From: Phlebopus portentosus
Lineage: Eukaryota; Basidiomycota; Agaricomycetes; Boletales; Boletinellaceae
Length of the DNA: 64,000 nucleotides
Assembly (NCBI GenBank): GCA_037892935.1
Contig: JAYXKI010000003.1
Span: forward strand, 1,488,001 to 1,552,000
Direction: 5' to 3'
Below, one piece after another: positions 36,087-51,081 of this stretch (position 1 is the stretch's first letter; the number at the start of each line of letters is the position of its first letter). The notes below the pieces were generated by a model. The model was not told where the DNA came from. It saw nothing but the letters and a program-made list of their open reading frames with translations, and did not search any database. The position numbers and the translations under genes are program-made.

Positions 36087-38216
36087 TCAGTTGTCAGATT
36101 CATGATGAACTTCCTCATCTCCTTCTGCGTCTTCCTCATCCTCACCAGTAAAGGCCGTCATGGGAACCGAGTAGAGACGGATTACGGGCTGTAATAAGAA
36201 AGCCGATCAGTAAGGTTGAGAAAAGGCAATGTAGCGTAACGAAGGGAGATGTGAGAGTAAAGAAAGACAGCGGAACTGGACGATTTGATCCGCAATTTGA
36301 AAGGCGTGCAGCATAGAGACGATACTCACTCTGTTGGGGTCCTTCACCAGGACATATTTACCCTCCGGCATTTTCATACAGAGATCCGTAACTGTGCGAA
36401 CGATTCCCCAGCCATTAGCGAGGGAAATATTCAATTGCCCTGCGAAGTCCATTGGCCGCATTGATGCCGTTGACAGTATCACATGGCGGGTGTTGTCACG
36501 AGGATTTGCACGAGAGACGTACCTGGCAATGCCGACCGAGTCAGTCTCGATCTAAATGACATCTGAGGAAAACTACACAACATACCCGATTTTGAGGACC
36601 TCGGCTCCAGCAAGAACGCTCTGGACGGTCCATTTGGAGAGTTTACAGTTGTTGTTCTTCATCTCCGTCGCAACCACAGCTCCACGCTGCGAATCCAGTT
36701 TCGATCGCCAATCAGGAGCTCCACCTGCACCTTGTGCTCGCGAGTCGAACTCGTTAAGCGCACGAATCGTCGCCAGGCCCTGGCCGTTCTGTGCACTGCC
36801 CTGGCCAGGTATGTATGCGTCTACCTCGGTGCGAACCAGGATTTTGACATCTTCCTCTTCAGACACGCTCATGTCGAACACACGGTAGCGATATCCGCAC
36901 GACGCCAACGGCTCAGCTTCATCGGGTCCATAGAAAGGATTCGGCTTTTCAAATTCAACAGGCGGTGGTGGAGGTGTTTCAATTACTGCCTGGAATCCGA
37001 AGTTTTGATTGATGTAAGTCGCCTCCAATGACAAGGAGCTGGTCGTGTTGATTGAAGGAGTCTCTGGCTGGACGACCTTTTCGTTTGGATTGTTCGGATT
37101 GGGTACCGGGGGGTCCTGGGGAGGATCGGTTGCGTTCTCATTGACAGTTACCGTATCGAACGGCCCGCCGTCACGTTTGTCAAAGAACAGCTTATTTCCG
37201 TCCCGAACAATCACAATATCCCAAGGATACACAGAGCGCGGGGCGCACATAAGAACGCTAAGGATAACATCTGTCGTATAGACAGTGGCTATATCCTTGG
37301 AAGCCAGCTGTGTACCAAATTTGAGTTAACAGCGTTGGAGTGATAAATGAGAACGGACTTGTTGTATCACTGGGTCATCAGACGTCGTCGTGTTATACTT
37401 AATTCTATCAAGAGGTTGCAAGGGACGCTCCGTCTTTGTAGTGATACGGTCATATGTTTTGTCGTACGGGAATATTTTCCCGCAAGACTCTCTGCAAAAA
37501 AGTTTCAGAACGTTTCGGTTCATGATACTGAATTTACAACTCACAAGTCATCGGGTTCATCCACTTCCAGTCGAAGTTTACCCAGACGATGAAATTCAAT
37601 TTCCTCCAGCATATGCCATGAGGAGGAAATAGTAACTGACGATTCACGGGTTCTCGTGTTCTAGGCGAATATTTGAGTCTCGCCACGAAAGATTCACATT
37701 TTTCCATTTAATGCCTACCTTTTCCCAATCTCTCCAACCACGTCGTCCTCCACCGCGCTGACCGCCGCCACGACCTGTTTGGAAACCAAAACGACCGCCT
37801 CGCTGACCACCCCGATTCCCAGCCCCAGCAGTTCTGGAGCCACCCCTGGTCCTTCCAAAGCCGCCAGCACCACCACGTCGTGGCGCACTTGATCTGTTAT
37901 CGACAAGTGAGAAGCTCGCTTCGTCTTCGACTTGGAAGACCGCAAATGCATTCGCGATTCCGCTTCCAAAAGTCTGCTGGCCTTCCCTTCTCCTTCCTGT
38001 CCCTGTCGGTCGTGCACCTCCAGCAGCATTCGCAGCAGACTGACGGTTATCGCCAGTTAAATCATTCCAATCAGCATATCGTCCAAGTTTGTCTGCTTTT
38101 GAGAACGGCGCATATGGGATATCCTTAAACTTGAAGTCAGGTGGAAAGTTGGACGGAGAAGGTCCCCAGCCTCCATCTGGATTGTCTTTGATAGGTGGAA
38201 GCTCAAATGAAGCCAT
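36087..38216 (-). CDS. Eukaryotic translation initiation factor 3 subunit D (eIF3d)
   Basis: Cytoplasmic component of eIF3; eIF3d can bind the mRNA cap on some transcripts. Reads leftward from ATG 38216: MASFELPPIKDNPDGGWGPS, then DIPYAPFSKADKLGRYADWNDL, all typical of the eIF3d/Moe1 N-terminus. A glycine/arginine RGG-rich segment follows (RRGGAGGFGRTRGGSRTAGA and more), then RRGWRDWEKV. The main domain includes CAPRSVYPWDIVIVRDGNKLFF, FDKRDGGPFDTVTVNENATD, LEATYINQNFGFQAVIE, GYRYRVFDM, VLVRTEVDAYIP and LNEFDSRAQG...DWRSKLDSQRGAV. The acidic C-terminus (GEDEEDAEGDEEVHHESDN) ends at the stop 36087-36089. The 3' end lies only 74 bases from the DSC2-like gene. Its start is 177 bases from the IST3 start, so they share a short divergent promoter. 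Confidence 0.95.
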
Positions 38217-38393
38217 GTCTACGGAGCAGTCCTAGCTGGTTAAGTTTTGGCGTCCGTCCTACACGAAATCAAAGCAAAAACTTTGTTTGTAATCGTGGGA
38301 AAACGTATGTAATGACTGTGTTTGTAATTGTGGTGCTTTTCAAAGCAATATACTCTAATCTCAACTTCAACCACTTCCCTTCCTCCGTACATA

Positions 38394-39190
38394 ATGAAGT
38401 GAGTTTTGTCATCCCTCCTGGTAAATTCAATCATATTGATGACTGCATAGCGTCGTGCGAGAGATTAGCAAGATTAATGAGCATGAACTCGAGCTCGGCA
38501 CGGGCACAGCATCTTGGCATGATGATTACAAGGGTAAGTATTCCGTTGCGTACTGGGTTTTCGTTGAAGCTCATTACGAATGTACATCAGATTCGGCATA
38601 CATATTTGTTGGAGGTCTAAACTTTGACATGACAGAGGGCGATGTGATCACAGTTTTCTCGCAGTGCGTACGTTAGAATGCTAACTCGTTACAGACCATT
38701 GCTAACAAATGAGAGTCAGATATGGCGAAATAATGGATGTCAACCTTCCGAGAAATCAAGAGACCGGGAAGATCAAGGGTTTCGGGTTTCTTATGTATGA
38801 AGACCAGCGTTCCACGATTCTCGCTGTCGACAACTTGAACGGCGCGAAGGTCCTTGATCGAACGTTGCGAGTTGATCACGTAAAAAACTACAGACAGCCC
38901 AAAGTAAAAGGCGAAGACGGTGAATTGCATGATCGGGAAGAACAAAGTCTCAATGCAAAGCCAGAAATGATCACAGGTACTGTGCATACATAGCATACGT
39001 TGGAATTACTTACGAGCCACACATCACAGACGACGTTTCAGCCGAATCCTCGGAGTCATCAGGACCTGAGATAGATCCAGAGGACCCCATGGCTTCTTAC
39101 TTGCTCGAAAAGCGGAGGGAAGAGAAAGCTAAGAAGAAGGGAAAGAAATCAAAACAAAGAATAAGCACCCGACGTGGCCGGCATAGATAG
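38394..39190 (+). CDS. IST3: IST3/Snu17-like RRM splicing factor (RES complex; RBMX2)
   Basis: U2 snRNP-associated RNA-binding protein of the retention-and-splicing complex. The first coding exon is only five bases (ATGAA, 38394-38398); splicing to the acceptor ending GCATAG gives MNVVREISKINEHELELGTG with TASWHDDYK, the characteristic IST3 N-terminus. After an intron the RRM begins SAYIFVGGLNFDMTEGDV (RNP2 is IFVGGL), continues VFSQYGEIMDVNLPRNQET, and has RNP1 as KGFGFLMYE. It ends VLDRTLRVDHVKNYRQPK, the segment that binds Bud13 in yeast. The last exon is acidic then basic (DPMASYLLEKRREEKAKKKG, ISTRRGRHR) with TAG at 39188-39190. Length and order fit the family well. Confidence 0.93.
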
Positions 39191-39749
39191 CATATTTGTA
39201 CGCACTGAATGTGACGGCGATTGAGGGTCTGATCGCCTTTCCCGGTTATTGTACCGTCCGGGTGGAAAACTAATACAGTAATACTTACTTACAAAGGAAT
39301 TGATTAATCTTAATTACTACATGCGTTCTCCATTTCGCCGCCGATCTGTCGATCCTGACGACGCGCTCGTCGGCAAGGGTCGGTCGCGGACGCGGAAAAA
39401 ATGGGAAACCTTAGAGCGTAGAGTTCAACTGAATAAAGACGTACTTATTGCATGGCATGGAAGAAGTCGTATGTGCTTCACTTCTCGAATAGAATATAGC
39501 TCGCGCATCGCTCGATGTATAAACAAATGGAGGCGTGGCATGCACACCAACCAACCATAAGGCCCTGCGAATTGTCCTTGAGCGGACTTGGCAACCCTAT
39601 TCGGGAAATGATGAGGCTACGCGGGCTGACCGTGCCGCCAATGCCCTTCCCATCCCTTTTATCTTGACGCTCATACGCTCATACCCCTGCTGTCGCCAGC
39701 CGCCAGCAATCCTTACGTCCCCCGCAGGTGCTGGCCAACTGCCTTCACT
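39191..39749. other. Intergenic region between IST3 and the beta-helix gene
   Basis: 559 bases. It contains a small ATG-started frame (39321-39560, MRSPFRRRSVDPDDALVGKG...) that I do not recognise and do not call. The right part should be the promoter of the next gene. Confidence 0.5.
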
Positions 39750-41594
39750 ATGCACAGTATATTCCTAGCAATCTCGCTCCTTCATTTTGTTTTTTGTAAT
39801 GCAGAAATGCTTACGGCTCGTACACCGATCAGCGGTGGCTCCTCAAGGTGTGTAATAGTTCGATGCTCCATTGTTTGAGTTCGCTCCTCATCATGAGTGA
39901 AGGCTGGCGGCTAGGGATGACTGCTTTGATGCAGAACCTCAGGATACTCTCACTGACCGCATGAATCTCGCTCTCAATTCATCTGGGCAAGGTTTTCTCT
40001 TATCGCTCTGCCCCGACACCGAATACAAAATTACTGCGCCTATCAACTTCGCATTCCCGGACCAAGAGATCAGTACAAGCGGCTACCCGACAGATGATAG
40101 TCGCGCGATGATAACTGTAAGCGGACCAGTCAGCAATGGAACGGGACATACCACCGCAATCCAAGGAAATTGCCAAACTTGCGGTAATGTTAGGTTGAGA
40201 AATATCCAGGTCCGTTTGACTCTTTGTTCTTCGTAGTTATTCATTCACTATATGAAAACAGATTAATGGTTCACGAGAGGATGCAATCATCAAAGACGGC
40301 GCAAATATCGAAATGGGTGGACCCAATTCGGGACAGCTTGTCGAGTTCGTCCGCAGCTTCAACCCGAGGAGTTGGTCCTGTCTTCACATCGCAGAAGGTA
40401 GTTTAAACGTAAGTCTCTCGTAGATGATAGTCTCTTGTCCGTTAATCCATTACTATTGGTCTAGTGCAACAACGTTACAGTCCGTGAGTTCTTTATTCAA
40501 CTCGCTGAGATGTTTTCAGTCGTTGACGTATACTCAGAAAACAACGACATTGGTCCTTGCGGCATTGACTCCTTCCAGGAATGGGCTGACGGAATCAGCT
40601 ACTCCTGCGAAAATGGTTTTGTACGTAATAATATGATCAAGGATCCTACGGATGGAGGAATTGTGATATTCGGATCACCTGGAACCCTTGTAGAAAATAA
40701 CACAGTCTGGATAGAGAATGTGAGTTTTTTGAGGCATCTTCAATTTCATCCGTCTTGACTCACCCTTTCCGTAGCAAACGCTCCTGGGTGGAATTAACAT
40801 GGTTGATTATCTGCCCTGGTCGGGCAACTACACGAATGTAATTGTCCGCAACAATAGCATCTTTGGCGGCTTCGCTACGGACGACGAGAGCGCCTCTGAG
40901 ACGAAAGGAGAAGACAAAAACGATGCTATAATAAAGTGAGTGACTTCCGTAGCCGGGTAGTTGAATGCAATAATTATATTTCTTATAGGATTGGCATTGC
41001 TATTGGGCCCCGAGTATGGTTTGGCGATCGTTATGGCAAAAACACAAGCGACAACGGTACTGTCACTGGCAACCATTTCTCTGGTGCCTTCGGTTATGGA
41101 ATTGCAATCACGTCCGCAAAGAACTTCACTGTGCAGAACAACAATCTCGTAGGAAACACCTCCTTTATTGGTTCACGTGGTCCCAATTGCAGCACTGTGC
41201 GTGTCATTGTGAAAGAGGAGATAATGATTGATTTAACCACATGTTGCAGACCGATTCCACTCCAACTACACAACAATTTGTGATCGACAGAAACAATACT
41301 CAATCTATTAACGCACAGTCCGACTTTGTTACTATCTCGGACGGAGATAGCCTTACATGTATTCAACCGCCCGATGGCGGAGACTACTGGCCTTACGGCG
41401 GAAGTCCCGAAACTTCGAGTCAAGAGGAAGGGTCTGGAAGATCAACTGGAGCGAAGGTCGGGCTTGCGTTGGGTATCATCTTTGGTGTTGCCTTCGTTGC
41501 GGCCCTTGCTTGGTTCATCAGGAAATGGGCTTTGGCTCGCCGAGCACAACGAGCGAGCTATGGACGACAAGGCTTTGTTCGTGGCAAATTCTGA
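39750..41594 (+). CDS. Secreted or membrane-anchored right-handed beta-helix (pectin-lyase-fold-like) protein
   Basis: Signal peptide MHSIFLAISLLHFVFCNA from ATG 39750. An intron joins SGGSSR to DDCFDAEPQDTL. The body shows repeating beta-helix coils with N-rich turns: NVRLRNIQINGSRED, NCNNVTVQNNDIGPCGIDSF, NGFVRNNMIKDPTDGGIVIF, GTLVENNTVWIENQTLLGG, NVIVRNNSIFGGFA, NGTVTGNHFSGAFGYGIAIT and NFTVQNNNLVGNT. DDCFDAEPQDTLTDRMNLAL at the N-terminus resembles the start of polysaccharide-lyase/hydrolase-like helices. Several N-x-S/T glycosylation sites are present. Near the end a single helix VGLALGIIFGVAFVAALAWFI is followed by a basic tail (RKWALARRAQRASYGRQG), so it is probably a type I cell-surface protein. 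Catalytic residues were not identified. Substrate is unknown. Confidence 0.76.
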
Positions 41595-42012
41595 TCTCTG
41601 TCCCTATCTAGTTCTTCCTATGGAAGCTGATCCGCGACCCCTTTTTGTACTTCATCTATTCCATATATATTGTATAGCGATTTTTTATTGCATTGATACT
41701 TTAGAGACCACACCAGTACGTCCTGAATGACATCTCGTTCCTTTTCCTTTTCTTTACGTTGGACATAATAGACTTCTGTTCCTTTTGCCTTGCTTCTGCA
41801 TCCCGTAGTCTGCTTGTGATGTATACGTGCTTGGTTGCTATGCCTGTATTGTATATATATACAAGTAGTAGCCTGCCTTTTTCTTGTCCTGGAGTTGCCT
41901 ATTACGGTTGATCAGCAGATCCGATGACGTCAGCTTATTTGTTGTTGATCCTCGCGTCGTGTTTGTACAAGCTCAAGTTGGAATTGTCCTGACTTTGAAC
42001 ACACTGGTATTA
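41595..42012. other. Intergenic region
   Basis: 418 bases between two co-directed genes. It includes TATATATATACAAG near 41852 and T-rich stretches. No gene is supported. Confidence 0.5.
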
Positions 42013-43439
42013 ATGTTAGTGCCTACACTCCCACCAGAAATATGGCGAGACATCCTTGACTATGCTGTTCAAGATGATCCTATCCTCGAGGCGTCGCTCA
42101 TCTCGCCTCTGGCGCAGAGCGAATGGTATGAAATGCTTTTCGGTGAATGGTGGTTACGAAAACCGCATGAAGCTCGCCGGATGAGACAGCGGCAGGGCTA
42201 TGCGCTCAAGAAGGTGAGTGAGTAAATCATCACGGAAGTAAAATATTATATTGAACATCCCCTTTGAAGGCCTTCACAGAGACATGTATAACATTCGCTC
42301 AGATCGGAGCGGAATTTATGTATCGCTCAATCCTCATAGGCGATCCAAAACGGCTGCGCATACTCGTTGAAACTTTTGATAAAAATACGAAACTGGGATG
42401 GTGGACGAAAGCGATCTACGTTTATGCTGATGAACGATTGGGAATACGCGATCTTGACGTTGTGGACATGGACGATTGCGTCGTCTCTCTTATTCGACAT
42501 TGTCCGAATCTACAAGTATTCGCCGTGGATCCGTTAATCGAATCTGGGTCGTTCTTGTCCATTGCGGATTCTTTGCGAACGTATTGCTCGTCATCGCTAC
42601 GATTAGTCCAATGGAGGCTCGCGTTCAATGCTCAATCGAAGCTGGTGCCTGCCCTATTGGGTCTACGAAACCTCATCGCCCTCCAGATCGATTTAAACTA
42701 CCCTTTGGAAGAGACATCATCCACTCTACCGGGTATGAGGAAGATCCTTGGCGTTTCGTTCCCACATCTGAAACAGCTAAGCCTCCAAGGCGCGATCCAA
42801 GATTTCGCCGAACAGGTAGCGCTATGGGAGCTACCCGAGCTCACGAGTTTGACTCTCGATTTCAAGGCGTGCCGGCATGACTTCCCGGACATTCTGGAGG
42901 TTCTCGAGGAGCATGCACTTCAATTGGAAACGCTCAACATCAACGCCATTCCCACCCTGGACGTGAGATCGATTCTCAACATGTGCCCCAACTTGACGAC
43001 GTTCTGTTTCAATCTTGACTGGCAACTCGAGGGCATGCTAGTCAATTCACCTCATAAAAAGATTCAGGTTATTGGTCTCTATGGGCTTAGACACGCATTC
43101 GGGGTTGGCTATGCTGGACAAGTCGCCCTAGTCAATCCGTTTGAAGCCGTAATAATGCGGAGACGAAACGATATGAACTTTGCATCGATAAACAAAATCA
43201 ACTTTCCGAGTCTCACCCTCGTCAGAGTGCTTGAGACGGGTCTGCTTAACGACCTTAACAGAAATAACGGACCTACAGAAGGAGCGTGCTACGAGAGATG
43301 GGAGCGATGGTTTGATTCTTGCTCCAACCAACGCATCAGGCTAGAGGATTGCACCGGGAACCTTCTCGGTACGTTACCTCAAAAAGATGAAGGAGAGGAG
43401 GATGGATCGGAATGCACGGAGAGCGCTGTGGACGAATAA
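42013..43439 (+). CDS. F-box-like protein with degenerate leucine-rich repeats
   Basis: Probable adaptor of an SCF-type ubiquitin ligase; such genes are numerous in Agaricomycetes. Start at 42013 gives MLVPTLPPEIWRDILDYAV, an F-box-like helix pair (LPPEIWxxIL). One intron separates QGYALKK from AFTETCITFAQIGAEFMYRS. After it a roughly 390-residue open frame has leucine-patterned repeats: VSLIRHCPNLQVFAVDPL, RNLIALQIDLNYPLEE, FPHLKQLSLQGAI, LPELTSLTLDFKACRHD, LETLNINAIPTLD and ILNMCPNLTTFCF. The last part is not repeat-like and the acidic end (EEDGSECTESAVDE) stops at 43439. The target is unknown. The identity of the F-box is moderate because the motif is short. Confidence 0.68.
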
Positions 43440-43924
43440 CGGACATTCTTTTTTCTCGGTTTTATATTCTTGCATTGCGGTTTTGCCACTCTCGATATGC
43501 AATTCAAACTACGTCGGCTCTTTTCCCATGTATGTACAGACGACCATCATCCCTTGTCTATATTATTAAAGATTCATTCTTCCCAATCGCAATCCACAAA
43601 TCTAAAATATTATGTACTACTTCTCCATCTTCAGAATGGACCGGATTAGCGATCGGAGATTCCGGAAAATGTGTGCGTTTTTCGCAACTGAGTTGAGATG
43701 TTGGGGAGAAAAATCCCTGTTTGTCATAGATGTATTAGGTAAGCAGAGTAAAGTGAACGGAGTGGCGCGGAGTCCGGACCCTTTCCCAGTCCTTTTACTA
43801 CTCATCTTAGAGGCAGGCTTTTCAATTGTTCTACCGCTCAAGAACATCTTGGTCGTTTAAATCTTCTTCCCCTGGAATTGTGTAGCTGTCTCTGTATTTC
43901 TGAGATTATCTGGAGTAAACGTCA
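43440..43924. other. Intergenic region
   Basis: 485 bases between the F-box-like gene and the poly(A) polymerase gene, same strand. Short frames on both strands overlap here without support. No other feature is seen. Confidence 0.5.
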
Positions 43925-46707
<2,783 letters not shown>

Positions 46708-47128
46708 GCAGAATTCTCTCAGTCTCTCGGCATCAACAACTTAACACTTTGCCTTTTGAATGACCAAACTGTCAAGGTATCTCATAGACCTGGCAAAAGG
46801 GAAGGTCTCCGCCTCCTCTTTTTTACCGGACCTCTGACCTCATAATCTCCCGTTCTCGGGAGTTGAGCCAGCCTTGGATTACCTCGAGTTCGTTTTTGGT
46901 GACTCCCTTCTCTAGGTGAGACCGCTGTATTTATGCATTATGTTTTTCTTGCATCTGTATTGTACATTGTTGTTCGTAGTCCTAGAAAATGGCAATTTCG
47001 TTGTGGGATCAACATTTATAGCGCGTTCTAGAGTAAGTCCGAAATTGCGTTATCGGAGATCCTTGTGAGTCATATCAGTACCGAAATGTGCGTCTATAGC
47101 GTAAGGGGCACGTTGTTTTCTGACCGCC
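46708..47128. other. Intergenic region
   Basis: 421 bases between the poly(A) polymerase and the PLP enzyme genes, same strand. No coding or repeat signal. Confidence 0.5.
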
Positions 47129-48982
<1,854 letters not shown>

Positions 48983-49415
48983 AGATCGGACAAGCACATG
49001 TATGATCTAGATATTGATTCTCCCCGAAAAAGCTCAGGACTTGTTAACATTTGTCTCTTGGACGTAGAAATATACAATAGATTCAAATGAAAGAAAATGC
49101 AGAAAAATCTTTTGCAATGTGAAGAGGAACTCGCAGCTTTGGTCTGGTACAGTTGTTGATGTTCCCAACATATAAACGTAGACTAAAGATGGATCTTCTG
49201 TAATTCAGGACAGTTAGCGGCGAGAAGAGAATGCGAACCCCGGAGAAATTGACAGAGCCCTGATATATATGGATGAGAGAATACGAGACATTTTTTGACT
49301 TGTATTTCCCTCTTCAGGTCAGGTGTGCCCATACATTCGCCGATGAGTGATTTCTGCATGACAACATCTTGAACCACTGCACGTGCAAATACGTGCATTT
49401 GGGAAATAGCCTCAT
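48983..49415. other. Convergent 3' intergenic region
   Basis: 433 bases holding the 3' ends of the PLP enzyme (plus) and the acyltransferase (minus). A minus-strand frame (49183-49521) runs in from the acyltransferase end but is not supported as coding. Confidence 0.5.
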
Positions 49416-50885
49416 CTACTGCCTGCCTTTGCCTTTGTAGAACTCGAGAAACATGCTCTTTTCCTCCCAACCCATGCCTGTACGCTTCACTCTCCCGATG
49501 TCTGACATTAAAATTGAGCATACTTCGATTAGGGCATCGTCTTCTTTCCTTAGTCCGGAGGGAATCTCATTAGGTGTTAACGTGGCAGAATTGGGTGAGT
49601 CGCTCGGTGCGAGCAGTCGAATGGACATCGTGTAAGGTAGAATAGAAGAGGATATGGTGAATATATGTGGTATGGGGTTCAATATTGGAGATGGAATAGG
49701 CAAGGATAGCGTCGGAGACAAGGGAGTAGGAGGATCGATCCTAACCCCCAAAAATCAGTGAATGGAAATTCTTGCCCGGACTTTACATACCTGACACACA
49801 TGACAAAGACATTGAAATCCTTGACAGGGGCGGAGATGCCTTTGAGGACGTTGGAGAATCTGAGTAATCCTCTGCCATTGCTAGTCGTGCACTCCGGAAA
49901 CATCGCCACAGGTCGGCCAGAGTCCTTCGCTCGTTGACGAATTTCGTCAATAGTAAATAGGGACACAGGAACCTTTATCCCATATGGTGGGACACGACCA
50001 CATATTGACACCATGCGAAGCAGAGAGACTTCGACAAATCCTAGAACTTCAGCACGGTTTACCTGAGTCTGGTTGCGGTGAGGGAGGGAAATGGCCGCGG
50101 AACCGGTCCCCCTCTTCCGGTCGAGAGCGACACGGGAAGGTGAGCTCAGAGGTGATGCAGCCTTTTCAACTGGACCGGCAACAGGTAGGACAAAAAGAGG
50201 ATTAAATCTGGATAGAACCTGTAAGCGAACCTGATTGCAGGTCACTATTGAGAGACCAACCGCAGAGCCAACCACACTATTTCAAGCCATGAAATCCAAT
50301 TCGAGACTATCACATCCCCCGCTCGAGGTGACCAATACTCATTCTTTGCAAAGCGGCTAGAGGAAGACACGTAAATAATCTGTCAACAGGATAGAGGTAA
50401 CGATCACCCTCTCTTCCTCCGCACGACTTCGACAGGAATCCAATATAAGCCAACAGCAAAAAGAGATAAACGAAAAATGGCAGCGGAAAGGATAAATGTC
50501 AAGATTCTACGAAGTGGAGGCACTGGAGACTACTTATGTTAGATGAAATGACGGTATGATCAAGGTATGGAGCCTACGAGCAGTGTGCAGAAACCAGATA
50601 CGAGCAAACTGTAGAGTATGGTGAGTGCAAGAACAAGAGCTGTCCGGATAATGCCAATGAGGTAGAGGAGTGGCTTCGATATAGTCGCAAGAGAACCAGA
50701 CTCTTGAGGAGGCACTGGCGTCAGAAAAGGCTACTGCGAGTCAGACTGTTGGTCTCGGTACGAGCGTTGTAACTGACTTGTATTCCAGTCCCAGGATCCT
50801 AAGTAAATTTACCAGATGAAATTGGTGATTGCACAGATACTGATGTTGAACTGGTGCTTACTCTATAAGCGGAATATTTCTCCAT
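49416..50885 (-). CDS. PlsC-like lysophospholipid acyltransferase (LOA1/Vps66-like) with altered active-site motif
   Basis: Membrane enzyme expected to transfer an acyl group to lysophosphatidic acid or a related lipid at the ER or lipid droplet. Reads leftward from ATG 50885: MEKYSAYR, then DPGTGIQ, PFLTPVPPQESGSLATISKP and a long membrane helix (LLYLIGIIRTALVLALTILY). A second hydrophobic stretch (LTFILSAAIFRLSLFAVGLY) leads to NEYWSPRAGDVIVSNWISWLEI and VLSRFNPLFVLPVAGP. The usual PlsC block SNHxxxxD appears as SNWISWLE, so the canonical His and Asp are Trp and Glu here. The FPEGT block is FPECTTSNGRGLLRFSN. C-terminal MGWEEKSMFLEFYKGKGRQ ends at 49416. Exons were joined by frame across five or more introns. 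The family placement is good; whether it is catalytic is open. Confidence 0.76.
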
Positions 50886-51081
50886 TTACGGTTACGGAGG
50901 ATGACCGTGCCAGGCGGACGTGGGTGGAGTGGGTAGGCGTTGATCTCCGACGACGCCTGTAGTGATCGACGATCACGTGAGAATGCGTTTAGCGTGTCTT
51001 TATTAGAGAGTTAGAACTTCACACTTTCCTTGACGTCTTCATGCGCAGTTTTCCCTAGCGCGTTGCGTCCTACTAACAATC

